This document shows positions 9,830 through 17,230 of a stretch of DNA of 19,873 nucleotides, in pieces; positions within the stretch are counted from its first letter, which is position 1, and each line of letters opens with the position of its first letter. A program made the translations under genes and the position numbers. The stretch is taken from positions 1 to 19,873 of the forward strand of contig JAHEEQ010000035.1 in the NCBI GenBank assembly GCA_024640585.1, written 5' to 3'. This DNA is from Micrococcales bacterium (lineage in GTDB: Bacteria; Actinomycetota; Actinomycetes; S36-B12; UBA5976). The notes under the pieces were generated by a model, which had not been told where the DNA came from, ran no database searches, and saw only the letters and a list, made by a program, of their open reading frames with translations.

Positions 9830-11828
9830 TTTCTTTCGCTGTTTTAACAATTTCTTCAACAGTTAAACCAAGTTCTTTTGCCAATACATCTGGAGCAGCT
9901 GATGCGCCAAATTGATCAATACCAACTACGCGGCCTGCGTTTCCAACATATTTATACCAAAGCCCAGTAGCCCCAGCCTCAACTGCAACCGCAGGAATGC
10001 CTGTCGGTAGAACTTGGCTTCGGTAGCTTGCCGGTTGTTCATCAAACCATAAGGTGCAAGGCATTGAAACAACGCTTGCTGCAATGTTTTGTTTTGCCAG
10101 TTCGTCCGCTGCATCGAGCGCTAATGAAACTTCTGATCCTGTTGCAATCAAAACCACGTTTGGATTTGATACATTGTTGATCTGGTAGCCTCCTTTTGAT
10201 ACACCAACTAAAGCAGCACCTGCATCCACTACAACAGGTAGATCTTGTCGGCTAAGCGCTAATCCTGATGGACAAGCGCGTCTTAGTGTTTCGTACCACG
10301 CCGCAGCTGTTTCATTTGCGTCTGCCGGGCGGATTACTGCCAAATTAGGCATCAGTCTGAGTGATGCCAAATGCTCAATCGGTTGGTGGGTTGGTCCATC
10401 TTCGCCAAGACCGATTGAATCGTGAGTCCAAATGTAAGTCACAGGAAGATTCATTAAGGCTGACAAACGAACTGCGCCACGCATGTAGTCGCTGAATACT
10501 AAGAAAGTTCCACCATAAGGACGTAGTCCGTAAAGTGCGAAACCATTCATAATTGCACCCATTGCGTGTTCACGAATACCAAAATGCACATTGCGTCCTG
10601 AATAATTTTCGGCACTCAAACTTGCTTCATTCTCAATAAGTGTTCCATTGCTGCCGCTCAAATCTGCAGAACCACCAAGCAATACATCACTAATTGGAAC
10701 AAGTGCATTGAGAACAGCTCCAGATGCAATGCGAGTTGCAACCTTTTTGCCCTTCTCCCATGTTGGTAATGCGGCGGCAATTTTTTTAAGGTCTAAATCT
10801 TCAGCAAATGACTTGAATCTTTTGTATGAATCAGTTTCAAATTTTTCCCATTCAGATACTCGTTCGAGCCAAATCGCATGAATCTCTGAGCCGCGCTTTG
10901 CAACTTCTCGCGCTTTGTCTAGAGCGCCTTGATCTATTTGAAAATTCTCATTTGGGTTTAGGCCCAAAACTTCTTTAGTAGCCGCTACTTCAGCATCCCC
11001 AAGAGCAGAGCCATGTGATTTAGCTGTGTTTTGAAGTTTAGGTGCTGGCCATGCAATCGTGGTTTCCATACGAATTAAAGTCGGTTTCCCGTTGCGCTTT
11101 TTAGCCTGCTCTATTGCTGCGTCTAGGGCTGAGATGTCAATATCGCCATCTGACTTCTTGGAAACTTCAATAACGTTCCAGCCATATGCTTTGTAGCGAT
11201 CAGTTACATTTTCGGTAAATGAGAGATTTGTTGAGCCATCTATCGAAATTTTGTTGTCATCATAAATTAAGATCAAATTATCTAGTTTCAAGTGACCAGC
11301 TAATGAAGACGCTTCAGCGCTTACGCCTTCCTGGAAGCAACCATCGCCAGCAAGGCAATAGATTGTTGGATCTAATAGGTCTGAATATTTCTCAGAGGCA
11401 ATTTTTGCCTTTTGATATTTCGCAGCCAGTGCCAAGCCAACTGCGTTAGCAATTCCTTGCCCTAGCGGACCGGTTGTAGTTTCCACGCCTGGTGTGTGCC
11501 CATACTCTGGGTGAGCTGGCGTTTGGCTATGCGATGTTCTGAAACTTTTCAGGTCATCAAGACTTAATGGGTAGCCGCTTAAGAACAGTTGTAGGTAGAG
11601 GGTCAGACTGCTATGTCCCACAGAGAGGACAAATCTGTCACGTCCAGCCCAGGATGGGTCCGACGGATCGTGACGTAGGTGCTTTTGAAATAGTAAATAC
11701 GCACAAGGTGCTAGTGACATTGCAGTTCCCGGATGACCATTTCCAACTTTTTGGACTGCATCTGCAGCCAAAGCGCGAGTCATCGCAACTGCTCGGTCGT
11801 CTACTGAGTTCCAGGTGAAAGTTGTCAT
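9822..11828 (-). CDS. tkt: Transketolase
   Basis: Transketolase moves two-carbon ketol units between sugar phosphates in the non-oxidative pentose phosphate pathway, using thiamine diphosphate. The 668-residue length is normal. Visible motifs are VGNGHPGTAMSLAP with His32, SVGHSSLTLY with His72, the ThDP signature starting GDGCFQEG, DDNKISIDG, GIREHAMGA and the pyrimidine-domain EDGPTHQPIEHLASLR. The start is placed at ATG 11828, preceded by AGGGA at a good distance; a TTG one codon earlier is less likely. Most actinobacteria have tal, zwf, opcA and pgl downstream in the same direction. Here tkt abuts rbpA directly and those genes are absent from the window. It is divergent from ctaB. Confidence 0.97.
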   Translation of the reverse strand: MTTFTWNSVDDRAVAMTRALAADAVQKVGNGHPGTAMSLAPCAYLLFQKHLRHDPSDPSWAGRDRFVLSVGHSSLTLYLQLFLSGYPLSLDDLKSFRTSHSQTPAHPEYGHTPGVETTTGPLGQGIANAVGLALAAKYQKAKIASEKYSDLLDPTIYCLAGDGCFQEGVSAEASSLAGHLKLDNLILIYDDNKISIDGSTNLSFTENVTDRYKAYGWNVIEVSKKSDGDIDISALDAAIEQAKKRNGKPTLIRMETTIAWPAPKLQNTAKSHGSALGDAEVAATKEVLGLNPNENFQIDQGALDKAREVAKRGSEIHAIWLERVSEWEKFETDSYKRFKSFAEDLDLKKIAAALPTWEKGKKVATRIASGAVLNALVPISDVLLGGSADLSGSNGTLIENEASLSAENYSGRNVHFGIREHAMGAIMNGFALYGLRPYGGTFLVFSDYMRGAVRLSALMNLPVTYIWTHDSIGLGEDGPTHQPIEHLASLRLMPNLAVIRPADANETAAAWYETLRRACPSGLALSRQDLPVVVDAGAALVGVSKGGYQINNVSNPNVVLIATGSEVSLALDAADELAKQNIAASVVSMPCTLWFDEQPASYRSQVLPTGIPAVAVEAGATGLWYKYVGNAGRVVGIDQFGASAAPDVLAKELGLTVEEIVKTAKEIA

Positions 11829-11854
11829 CAAAAGTCCCTACTGTTTGAGGTCAA

Positions 11855-11860
11855 AGTTTA
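11855..11860 (-). promoter_or_regulatory. Possible -10 element (TAAACT) of tkt
   Basis: On the minus strand TAAACT lies about 27 nt before the tkt ATG in the 96-nt tkt/ctaB divergent region. It fits TAnnnT, but no good -35 is seen. The leader would be about 20 nt and include the AGGGA ribosome binding site. Confidence 0.3.
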
Positions 11861-11924
11861 CAGAAGGCGATGGGAACTACCCATGAGCCACTCGCGTATT
11901 CTTGGGTCTAGAGGGGTTTGAGCC

Positions 11925-12833
11925 ATGGGAGCAATAGTGGAAGCCAGAAAGGCCACAGTTGGTGACTTTATAGCTTTGACAAAACCTCGAATAATCGAAT
12001 TGTTACTGGTTACGACTATTCCCACAATGATTTTTGCGGCGAGGGGATGGCCATCCATTTCTCTGGCAATATCCACTTTTGTCGGGGGATCTTTCGCCGC
12101 TGCAGGTGCAAATGTGTTGAACTGTTATCTGGATTTCGACATTGATATTTTGATGGCAAGAACCGCAAAGCGCGCAACTGCACAAGGGCGAATTTCTCAG
12201 CGTACAACTTTGATTTTCGGTCTAATACTTTCTGCAATTTCCATAATCATTTTGAGAATTACAACTAATTCTTTGGCCGCTTCTTTGGCCGCCTTGGCAA
12301 TTATTTTCTACGTTGGGGTTTACACACTTCTTTTGAAACGGCGCACCGCTCAAAACATAGTTTGGGGTGGAATCGCTGGATGTTTCCCAGTTTTGATTGG
12401 GTGGAGCGCAGTTACCAATTCACTTTCTTGGGAGCCCATCGCACTTTTTCTCGTGGTTTTTTTCTGGACTCCACCTCACTACTGGCCGCTATCTATGAGA
12501 TTTCGCGATGAATATGAAGCTGCCCAAGTCCCAATGTTGCCGGTTGTGGCTGAAGATGAAATTGTGGCAAGACAAATTTTGCTCTATTCCTATGTGATGA
12601 TCGCTACATCCTTAACTTTGCTATTAAGCCTCAGTTGGATTTATGCAACTTTGGCAATATCAAGTGGTTTATGGTTCTTAAAAGGTGCGTACGATTTAAA
12701 AACAATAATCTCCATGGAAAATATTGAGCAGAAAATGATTGACAAAGCAGCTATGAAACTCTTCCATGGTTCCATCACATATCTGTCGGTAATTTTTTTT
12801 GCGATTGGACTTGATGCTTTAATTTTGCAATAA
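11925..12833 (+). CDS. ctaB: Heme O synthase (protoheme IX farnesyltransferase)
   Basis: CtaB is a membrane UbiA-family prenyltransferase that adds a farnesyl group to heme B, the first step to heme A for aa3-type cytochrome c oxidase. The 302-residue protein is strongly hydrophobic with about nine predicted helices. The first aspartate-rich motif is N66-C-Y-L-D70-F-D-I-D74, followed by MARTAKRATAQGRIS. Then come YTLLLKRRT, IVWGGIAGCFPVLIGW, WTPPHYWPLSM and VPMLPVVA. In most homologues the segment after the first motif reads RRP, so KRA here is a small departure. GAGGGG upstream supports the ATG. The gene is divergent from tkt and its last 15 nt overlap ctaA tail to tail. Confidence 0.96.
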   Translation: MGAIVEARKATVGDFIALTKPRIIELLLVTTIPTMIFAARGWPSISLAISTFVGGSFAAAGANVLNCYLDFDIDILMARTAKRATAQGRISQRTTLIFGLILSAISIIILRITTNSLAASLAALAIIFYVGVYTLLLKRRTAQNIVWGGIAGCFPVLIGWSAVTNSLSWEPIALFLVVFFWTPPHYWPLSMRFRDEYEAAQVPMLPVVAEDEIVARQILLYSYVMIATSLTLLLSLSWIYATLAISSGLWFLKGAYDLKTIISMENIEQKMIDKAAMKLFHGSITYLSVIFFAIGLDALILQ

Positions 12834-13700
12834 TTTGAGATCGAATCGGAGCCTCAAGGCCGCAATCCAAAATACAACCGATCCAATAATGTGTAGGAAT
12901 ACTGGTAATTCTGGAACACCTTGTGAGAATTGGTAATAACCGATAAACCCTTGAATCACAACGATTGAGGAAAGAATGTGAAAACTTTTTTGAACATTCT
13001 TGCCAGAAATCATATATTCTCGATTGGCAATAAATAAAAGCAAGATGCAGAAAACCCAAATGCTTTTTGAGTGAATATTTGCAACAGTTGTGAGGTCGAA
13101 ACCAAATCTTGAACTTGCATAAAGATCACCCGAATGTGGTCCAGAACCTGTTACCAGGGTCCCAAGAATCAGCGAGATAAAAGCGTTTCCAATCAGTATG
13201 TTTGCAAGCAAGTTTCGGCTCTTAACCTGATCAATTGACATATATTGACGGAGTAGTTGATGGCTAAAGGCGACAATCAAAATTGAGAACAGGAAATGCG
13301 CAGCCACAGTAGTTGGGTGAAGTCCAGTAAGGACTGTTATGCCACCGAGAATTGCTTGGATGAAAGTGCCTGCTACTGGAGCTATCGATAGTTTGCGCAA
13401 TTTCTTCAACGATGTATTTCGCCAAATAGAAATCACCACGAGTGCAGCAACAATCAGCAGAACGAACGTAAGAATTCGATTTCCAAACTCAATGTATTTA
13501 TGCCATGACTCGACTTGATTAGCAACTGGAATTATTGAGTCGCCAACACATTTTGGCCAGGTTGGACATCCGAGACCGCTTTTGGTGATTCGCACTATTG
13601 CGCCAGTGACGATGATTGCACTCTGCACGAAAAGATTAACTTTCAAAAGTCTCAGCATATTAACTGGGTTTTCGAATATTTTCACATCTAATCCAACCAT
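12819..13700 (-). CDS. ctaA: Heme A synthase (CtaA/COX15 family)
   Basis: CtaA oxidises the methyl group of heme O to the formyl group of heme A in the cytoplasmic membrane. The 293-residue product has several transmembrane helices. Family motifs are GAIVRITKSGLGCPTWPKC (Cys45 and Cys51, the likely extracytoplasmic disulfide pair), W-H67-KYIEFGNR with Glu71, ITVLTGLHP followed by a conserved AAHF histidine, TGSGPHSGD, and a late histidine in VFLHIIG. The ATG at 13700 overlaps the permease gene by 13 nt and has no clear Shine-Dalgarno. An in-frame GTG at 13685 or ATG at 13658 could be used instead; the conserved region starts near residue 15. It is the last gene of the ATPase-permease-ctaA unit. 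Confidence 0.95.
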   Translation of the reverse strand: MVGLDVKIFENPVNMLRLLKVNLFVQSAIIVTGAIVRITKSGLGCPTWPKCVGDSIIPVANQVESWHKYIEFGNRILTFVLLIVAALVVISIWRNTSLKKLRKLSIAPVAGTFIQAILGGITVLTGLHPTTVAAHFLFSILIVAFSHQLLRQYMSIDQVKSRNLLANILIGNAFISLILGTLVTGSGPHSGDLYASSRFGFDLTTVANIHSKSIWVFCILLLFIANREYMISGKNVQKSFHILSSIVVIQGFIGYYQFSQGVPELPVFLHIIGSVVFWIAALRLRFDLKLLQN

Positions 13701-14329
13701 TTGAAATATTTACGATTTGCTATACCTAGCAGATTATTCAAGGCAAACAAAAATAAAAGATAGGCGAGCCAATTGTTTGTTTTGGCAGTAATCCCGGCTA
13801 TGGGGTGGAGAAATCTGAATGTTGAATCAATTAGAGCTATCCCAGTTCCGAGTAAAGTGAGAAAGACAAGATTTGCAAAAGCGAGCACTTTCTCTGCCGA
13901 TAAAACACTTGCGAAAAGAAAAGCAAATTGCGTGAACATAAGAATCAGTAGCGGCAACGAGACTAAAGTTGTAAGTTGAAAAGACATCGAGACATCCAGA
14001 ATCGAAGCAGAAATCAAAACTACCGGAATTTGAAAACCAAGCAGAAATACGCCAACTAGAAATTGTCCAATTACTAAGCCACGTATGCCCAATGGAGTAA
14101 CTGCCAAATATTTAAGTGAGCCGTATCTCCTCGAGAAAGCTGTATTTATTGCAAGACTTGTAAAGCTGCTAGCTAGTGCGCATGCAGCAAGAGTGAAGTC
14201 GAAAGCATCATCTCTTAACCGTAAAAAGTACATTGTTGCAAGCGGAGTTCCAAGAATTAAAAGTAGTTGTTCAGGATGACGCAATATGGTTGCGTATTCA
14301 AAAAATCCGTGCTTGACGGCTAGCTTCAT
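13688..14329 (-). CDS. ABC-2 type transporter permease, substrate unknown
   Basis: This is a hydrophobic protein of about 213 residues with roughly six predicted membrane segments and a short charged N-terminus. It has the look of an ABC-2 export permease, but I see no diagnostic substrate motif. The partner is the ATPase encoded immediately upstream, so the pair should form a homodimeric-type exporter in the cytoplasmic membrane. The start is uncertain. ATG 14329 is chosen; TTG 14335 overlaps the ATPase stop (TTGA) with GGAG 5 nt before it and would add two residues. A homologous ATPase-permease pair sits between ctaA and sufR in mycobacteria (Rv1457c-Rv1458c region) and other actinobacteria. 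This suggests a conserved link to heme or respiratory-chain biogenesis, but the cargo is not established. Confidence 0.8.
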   Translation of the reverse strand: MKLAVKHGFFEYATILRHPEQLLLILGTPLATMYFLRLRDDAFDFTLAACALASSFTSLAINTAFSRRYGSLKYLAVTPLGIRGLVIGQFLVGVFLLGFQIPVVLISASILDVSMSFQLTTLVSLPLLILMFTQFAFLFASVLSAEKVLAFANLVFLTLLGTGIALIDSTFRFLHPIAGITAKTNNWLAYLLFLFALNNLLGIANRKYFKWLD

Positions 14330-14331
14330 TT

Positions 14332-15111
14332 TCAAGACAGCTCCGTGAAACTCTTTATCGCAAAATTGTGCGAATGCGCAAACAATGCCAACTTTGAGAA
14401 AATATCTGTATCAGAAGAAACGATGAATCCTGTTTTGGATATATTAAATGACTTTAAATCTAGATCTGACTGTATCTGAATTATTTCTGATTCCAGCAAG
14501 AGTCTTGAAGTGGTGAAAAGGAAAGTGTTCGATGAGATTGCCGAACCTAAATTTGTGATTTGCGAAGTTAATGAAACCAGGTCACTTGAATTGTGAGAAG
14601 TAAGCAAGATTGCGGATCCTTGAGCATTTCGCTCTTTGCAGACTTCTAAGAATTGCATCTTCGAATATTCATCTAGGCCGACAGTTGGTTCGTCCATCAC
14701 AATCATCTTTGGGTTGTGAAAGAAAGCTGAGATGATTGCAATCTTTTGTTGTTCGCCACCAGAAAGTGTGCGTATCGGTCTCTCGCTATATTCAATATTG
14801 AATCTATCGAAAAGCGAAAAATCGACTTGTTTTTCAAAGATTGATTCAAGATACTTAAACCAGCGATCTACGGAAATATTTAGAGGTAAAGCGCGATCTT
14901 GCCAAATCACACCTAATTGTGCGGGTATGAATTTCTTACTAATTGTTCCGATAGCTGGTAGTAGGCCAAGAGCAGCCAACAATGTGGATGTTTTACCCGC
15001 TCCATTTGACCCAACCAACGCATGGGTTGTGCCAGCCTCGAGTGCGAGATTCAAGCCTGAAATTACAGTTCTTCCGCCTCGTTGGACGCATAAATCCTGC
15101 AAAATGAGCAC
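14332..15111 (-). CDS. ABC transporter ATP-binding protein
   Basis: The 259-residue ATPase drives the adjacent permease. All nucleotide-binding elements are visible: Walker A GSNGAGKTS (residues 34-42, Lys40), a Q-loop glutamine in GVIWQDRAL, the signature LSGGEQQK, Walker B MIVMDEPTVGLDE and the H-loop LLTSHNS. After the catalytic core there are about 60 residues of unassigned C-terminal sequence, as in several ABC-2 exporters. The start is GTG with AGGA on the minus strand about 9 nt upstream. It is divergent from sufR across 62 nt and should be the first gene of the ATPase-permease-ctaA transcript. Substrate cannot be read from the sequence; drug or lipid export is possible but unsupported. 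Confidence 0.88.
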   Translation of the reverse strand: MLILQDLCVQRGGRTVISGLNLALEAGTTHALVGSNGAGKTSTLLAALGLLPAIGTISKKFIPAQLGVIWQDRALPLNISVDRWFKYLESIFEKQVDFSLFDRFNIEYSERPIRTLSGGEQQKIAIISAFFHNPKMIVMDEPTVGLDEYSKMQFLEVCKERNAQGSAILLTSHNSSDLVSLTSQITNLGSAISSNTFLFTTSRLLLESEIIQIQSDLDLKSFNISKTGFIVSSDTDIFSKLALFAHSHNFAIKSFTELS

Positions 15112-15132
15112 GAGAGCATCCTACTTTCAGTG

Positions 15133-15162
15133 TTGATTGGGCGAAATTGGAGGAAATACGCA
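15133..15162 (+). promoter_or_regulatory. Possible promoter of the suf operon
   Basis: TTGATT (15133-15138), 18 nt and TACGCA (15157-15162) resemble a sigma-A promoter. Initiation would fall about 5 nt before the sufR GTG, giving a nearly leaderless mRNA. An imperfect inverted repeat, CAAC(n6)GTTG, at 15161-15174 reaches the start codon and could be an autoregulatory SufR site. Both are weak visual calls. Confidence 0.3.
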
Positions 15163-15173
15163 ACAATTAGGTT

Positions 15174-15824
15174 GTGAAAATCACCAGTCAAGCATCCGCT
15201 CGAGTTGCCAAATTGCTTTTGGAACTCGGACCTTCATCGGCAACTGTCTTGGCAAACAAACTATCAATGACTCCCACGGCTATGCGTAAGCATCTTGATG
15301 CGTTGGAAGAATCAAGTTTTGTAACCTCGCACGATGAAGCTCCTTTTGGTCCCAAGAGTGATTCCAGTCGTGGTCGAGGCAGACCGGCAAAGGTTTTCGC
15401 ATTAACTCAAACTGGTCGTGAATTTTTCGAAGCTCCCTACGACGAGATTGCCCTAAGTGCATTGCAATTTATGGAAGAAAAATTCGGCAAGCAGGCGATT
15501 AAAGAATTCGCTAGGACAAGAATTGAATCCGTTTTCTCACAATTCAAAACCACATCTTCGATTGAAGTATTGGCTCAGGAACTTTCCGATCACGGATTCA
15601 GCGCAAGCGTACGACCAGCTCCATTTCCAAATGCGGATCAGTTGTGTCAACACAATTGTCCAATCAGCCACATCGCAAGCGTCTATCCCGAATTTTGCGA
15701 AGTAGAAACAGAAGTAATCGGTAAAGCGTTGGGAGTACATGTCACACGACTGTCAACCATTGCTTCAGGTTCAGCAATTTGCACCACAAATATCCCAAAC
15801 CTAAACCCAAGGAGAATCGCATGA
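15174..15824 (+). CDS. sufR: SufR-type Fe-S sensing transcriptional regulator of the suf operon
   Basis: This 216-residue DeoR/ArsR-like winged-helix protein heads the suf operon. The N-terminal HTH covers about residues 8-50 ([25 protein letters not shown]) and is followed by a basic wing containing [10 protein letters not shown]. The C-terminal part carries the cysteines expected of SufR cluster ligands: Cys158-x3-Cys162-x12-Cys175, and Cys203. SufR homologues in cyanobacteria and mycobacteria bind an Fe-S cluster and repress the suf genes when clusters are plentiful. The GTG at 15174 is the first possible start, as an in-frame TAG lies at 15168-15170. There is no ribosome binding site at normal distance, so a leaderless start is likely. 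The stop overlaps the sufB ATG by 4 nt. Confidence 0.9.
   Translation: MKITSQASARVAKLLLELGPSSATVLANKLSMTPTAMRKHLDALEESSFVTSHDEAPFGPKSDSSRGRGRPAKVFALTQTGREFFEAPYDEIALSALQFMEEKFGKQAIKEFARTRIESVFSQFKTTSSIEVLAQELSDHGFSASVRPAPFPNADQLCQHNCPISHIASVYPEFCEVETEVIGKALGVHVTRLSTIASGSAICTTNIPNLNPRRIA
15809..15814 (+). promoter_or_regulatory. Ribosome binding site of sufB
   Basis: AAGGAG lies inside the end of sufR, 6 nt before the ATG at 15821. It sets that ATG as the sufB start instead of an in-frame ATG 14 codons upstream (15779). Confidence 0.8.
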
Positions 15825-17230
15825 GTTCATCTGTAGACGAGCTTGAAGGTATCGGCAATTACGAATATGGATGGCGAGATAAGAATGATGCTGGGGCAAA
15901 TGCGAAGCGCGGCTTAAATGAAGAAGTCGTTCTTGACATCAGCTCAAAAAAGAGCGAACCGCAATGGATGCGTGAATTGCGACTAAAAGGTTTGGAGCTT
16001 TTTGGTAAGAAGCCACTTCCAAACTGGGGAAGCGACTTATCTGGAATTGATTTCGACAATATCAAATATTTCGTACGATCAACTGAGAAGCAAGCAACAT
16101 CCTGGGAAGAACTTCCTGAAGATATCAGAAACACCTACGATCGTTTAGGTATTCCGGATGCAGAAAAACAGCGCTTAGTGGCTGGTGTTGCAGCTCAATA
16201 CGAATCTGAAGTTGTTTACCATGCAATCAGAGCAGATCTTGAAGAACAAGGTGTCATTTTTGTTGATACCGACACAGCTTTAAAAGAGCATGAAGAATTA
16301 TTCAAGGAGTACTTCGGAACCGTCATTCCTGTCGGCGACAATAAATTCGCAGCTTTGAATACTGCAGTTTGGTCTGGTGGTTCTTTCATTTACGTACCTA
16401 AAAACGTTCAAGTGGAAATTCCATTGCAAGCATATTTCCGCATTAATACCGAGAATATGGGTCAATTTGAACGCACTTTAATTATTGTTGACGAAGGTGC
16501 CTACGTTCATTATGTTGAAGGTTGCACGGCTCCAATTTATTCCAGCGACTCTTTGCATTCCGCTGTAGTGGAAATCATCGTTAAAAAGAATGCACGATGC
16601 CGCTATACGACTATTCAAAACTGGTCAAACAATGTTTACAACCTTGTAACCAAACGTGCAGTTGCACACGAAGGCGCAACCATGGAGTGGATCGATGGCA
16701 ACATCGGATCAAAGGTGACGATGAAATATCCAGCAGTTTGGATGGTCGGGGAGCACGCTAAAGGTGAAACTCTTTCAATCGCATTTGCAGGTGAAGGACA
16801 ACACCAAGATGCCGGTTCGAAAATGGTTCATGCTGCACCAAACACTAGTTCAACCATCATTTCTAAATCTGTTGCGCGTGGCGGAGGTCGCACTTCCTAC
16901 CGTGGGCTTGTTCAGGTTGAAGAAGGTGCGTACAACTCCAAGAGCACTGTCAAATGCGACGCCTTATTAGTTGACGATATTTCGCGAAGTGATACCTATC
17001 CGTATGTAGATGTCCGCACTGATGATGTATCAATGGGTCACGAAGCGACAGTTTCACGGGTGAGTGACGATCAGCTGTTTTATTTGATGAGTCGAGGAAT
17101 GAATGAAGATGAAGCAATGGCGATGATTGTTCGTGGTTTCGTTGAACCAATTGCTCGTGAACTTCCGATGGAATATGCAATCGAACTCAATCGCTTAATT
17201 GAACTTCAGATGGAAGGAGCTGTGGGTTAA
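15821..17230 (+). CDS. sufB: Fe-S cluster assembly scaffold protein SufB
   Basis: SufB is the scaffold subunit of the SufBC2D complex on which new Fe-S clusters form in the cytoplasm. The protein starts [18 protein letters not shown] and has 469 residues, a normal length. Its C-terminal beta-helix region carries Cys379 (VKCDALL) and Glu408 (GHEATVS). These line up with the cysteine and glutamate shown in E. coli SufB to matter for cluster assembly. The tail has [12 protein letters not shown] and [13 protein letters not shown], typical of SufB. A longer frame from 15779 would add 14 residues but lacks a ribosome binding site and would cut deeper into sufR. The start overlaps sufR (ATGA) and the stop shares a base with sufD (TAATG). 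Confidence 0.97.
   Translation: MSSSVDELEGIGNYEYGWRDKNDAGANAKRGLNEEVVLDISSKKSEPQWMRELRLKGLELFGKKPLPNWGSDLSGIDFDNIKYFVRSTEKQATSWEELPEDIRNTYDRLGIPDAEKQRLVAGVAAQYESEVVYHAIRADLEEQGVIFVDTDTALKEHEELFKEYFGTVIPVGDNKFAALNTAVWSGGSFIYVPKNVQVEIPLQAYFRINTENMGQFERTLIIVDEGAYVHYVEGCTAPIYSSDSLHSAVVEIIVKKNARCRYTTIQNWSNNVYNLVTKRAVAHEGATMEWIDGNIGSKVTMKYPAVWMVGEHAKGETLSIAFAGEGQHQDAGSKMVHAAPNTSSTIISKSVARGGGRTSYRGLVQVEEGAYNSKSTVKCDALLVDDISRSDTYPYVDVRTDDVSMGHEATVSRVSDDQLFYLMSRGMNEDEAMAMIVRGFVEPIARELPMEYAIELNRLIELQMEGAVG

Noticed and set aside
11829..11831. TTG start for tkt one codon before the ATG
   Set aside because: The ATG at 11828 is adjacent, has suitable AGGGA spacing and gives the usual transketolase N-terminus.
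11870..11884. ATGGG-AACTA-CCCAT inverted repeat in the tkt/ctaB divergent region
   Set aside because: Arms are only 5 nt; about one such repeat is expected by chance in a 96-nt stretch, and it does not sit clearly on a promoter element.
12793..12800. Run of eight T in ctaB as a possible frameshift or slippage site
   Set aside because: The frame continues normally through the run to a plausible CtaB C-terminus; it is worth remembering only as a possible sequencing-error site.
15779..15820. A longer sufB reading frame adding 14 N-terminal residues
   Set aside because: AAGGAG lies 6 nt before ATG 15821, that ATG overlaps the sufR stop in the common ATGA manner, and the extra residues (rich in Lys and Pro) are sufR coding sequence in another frame.
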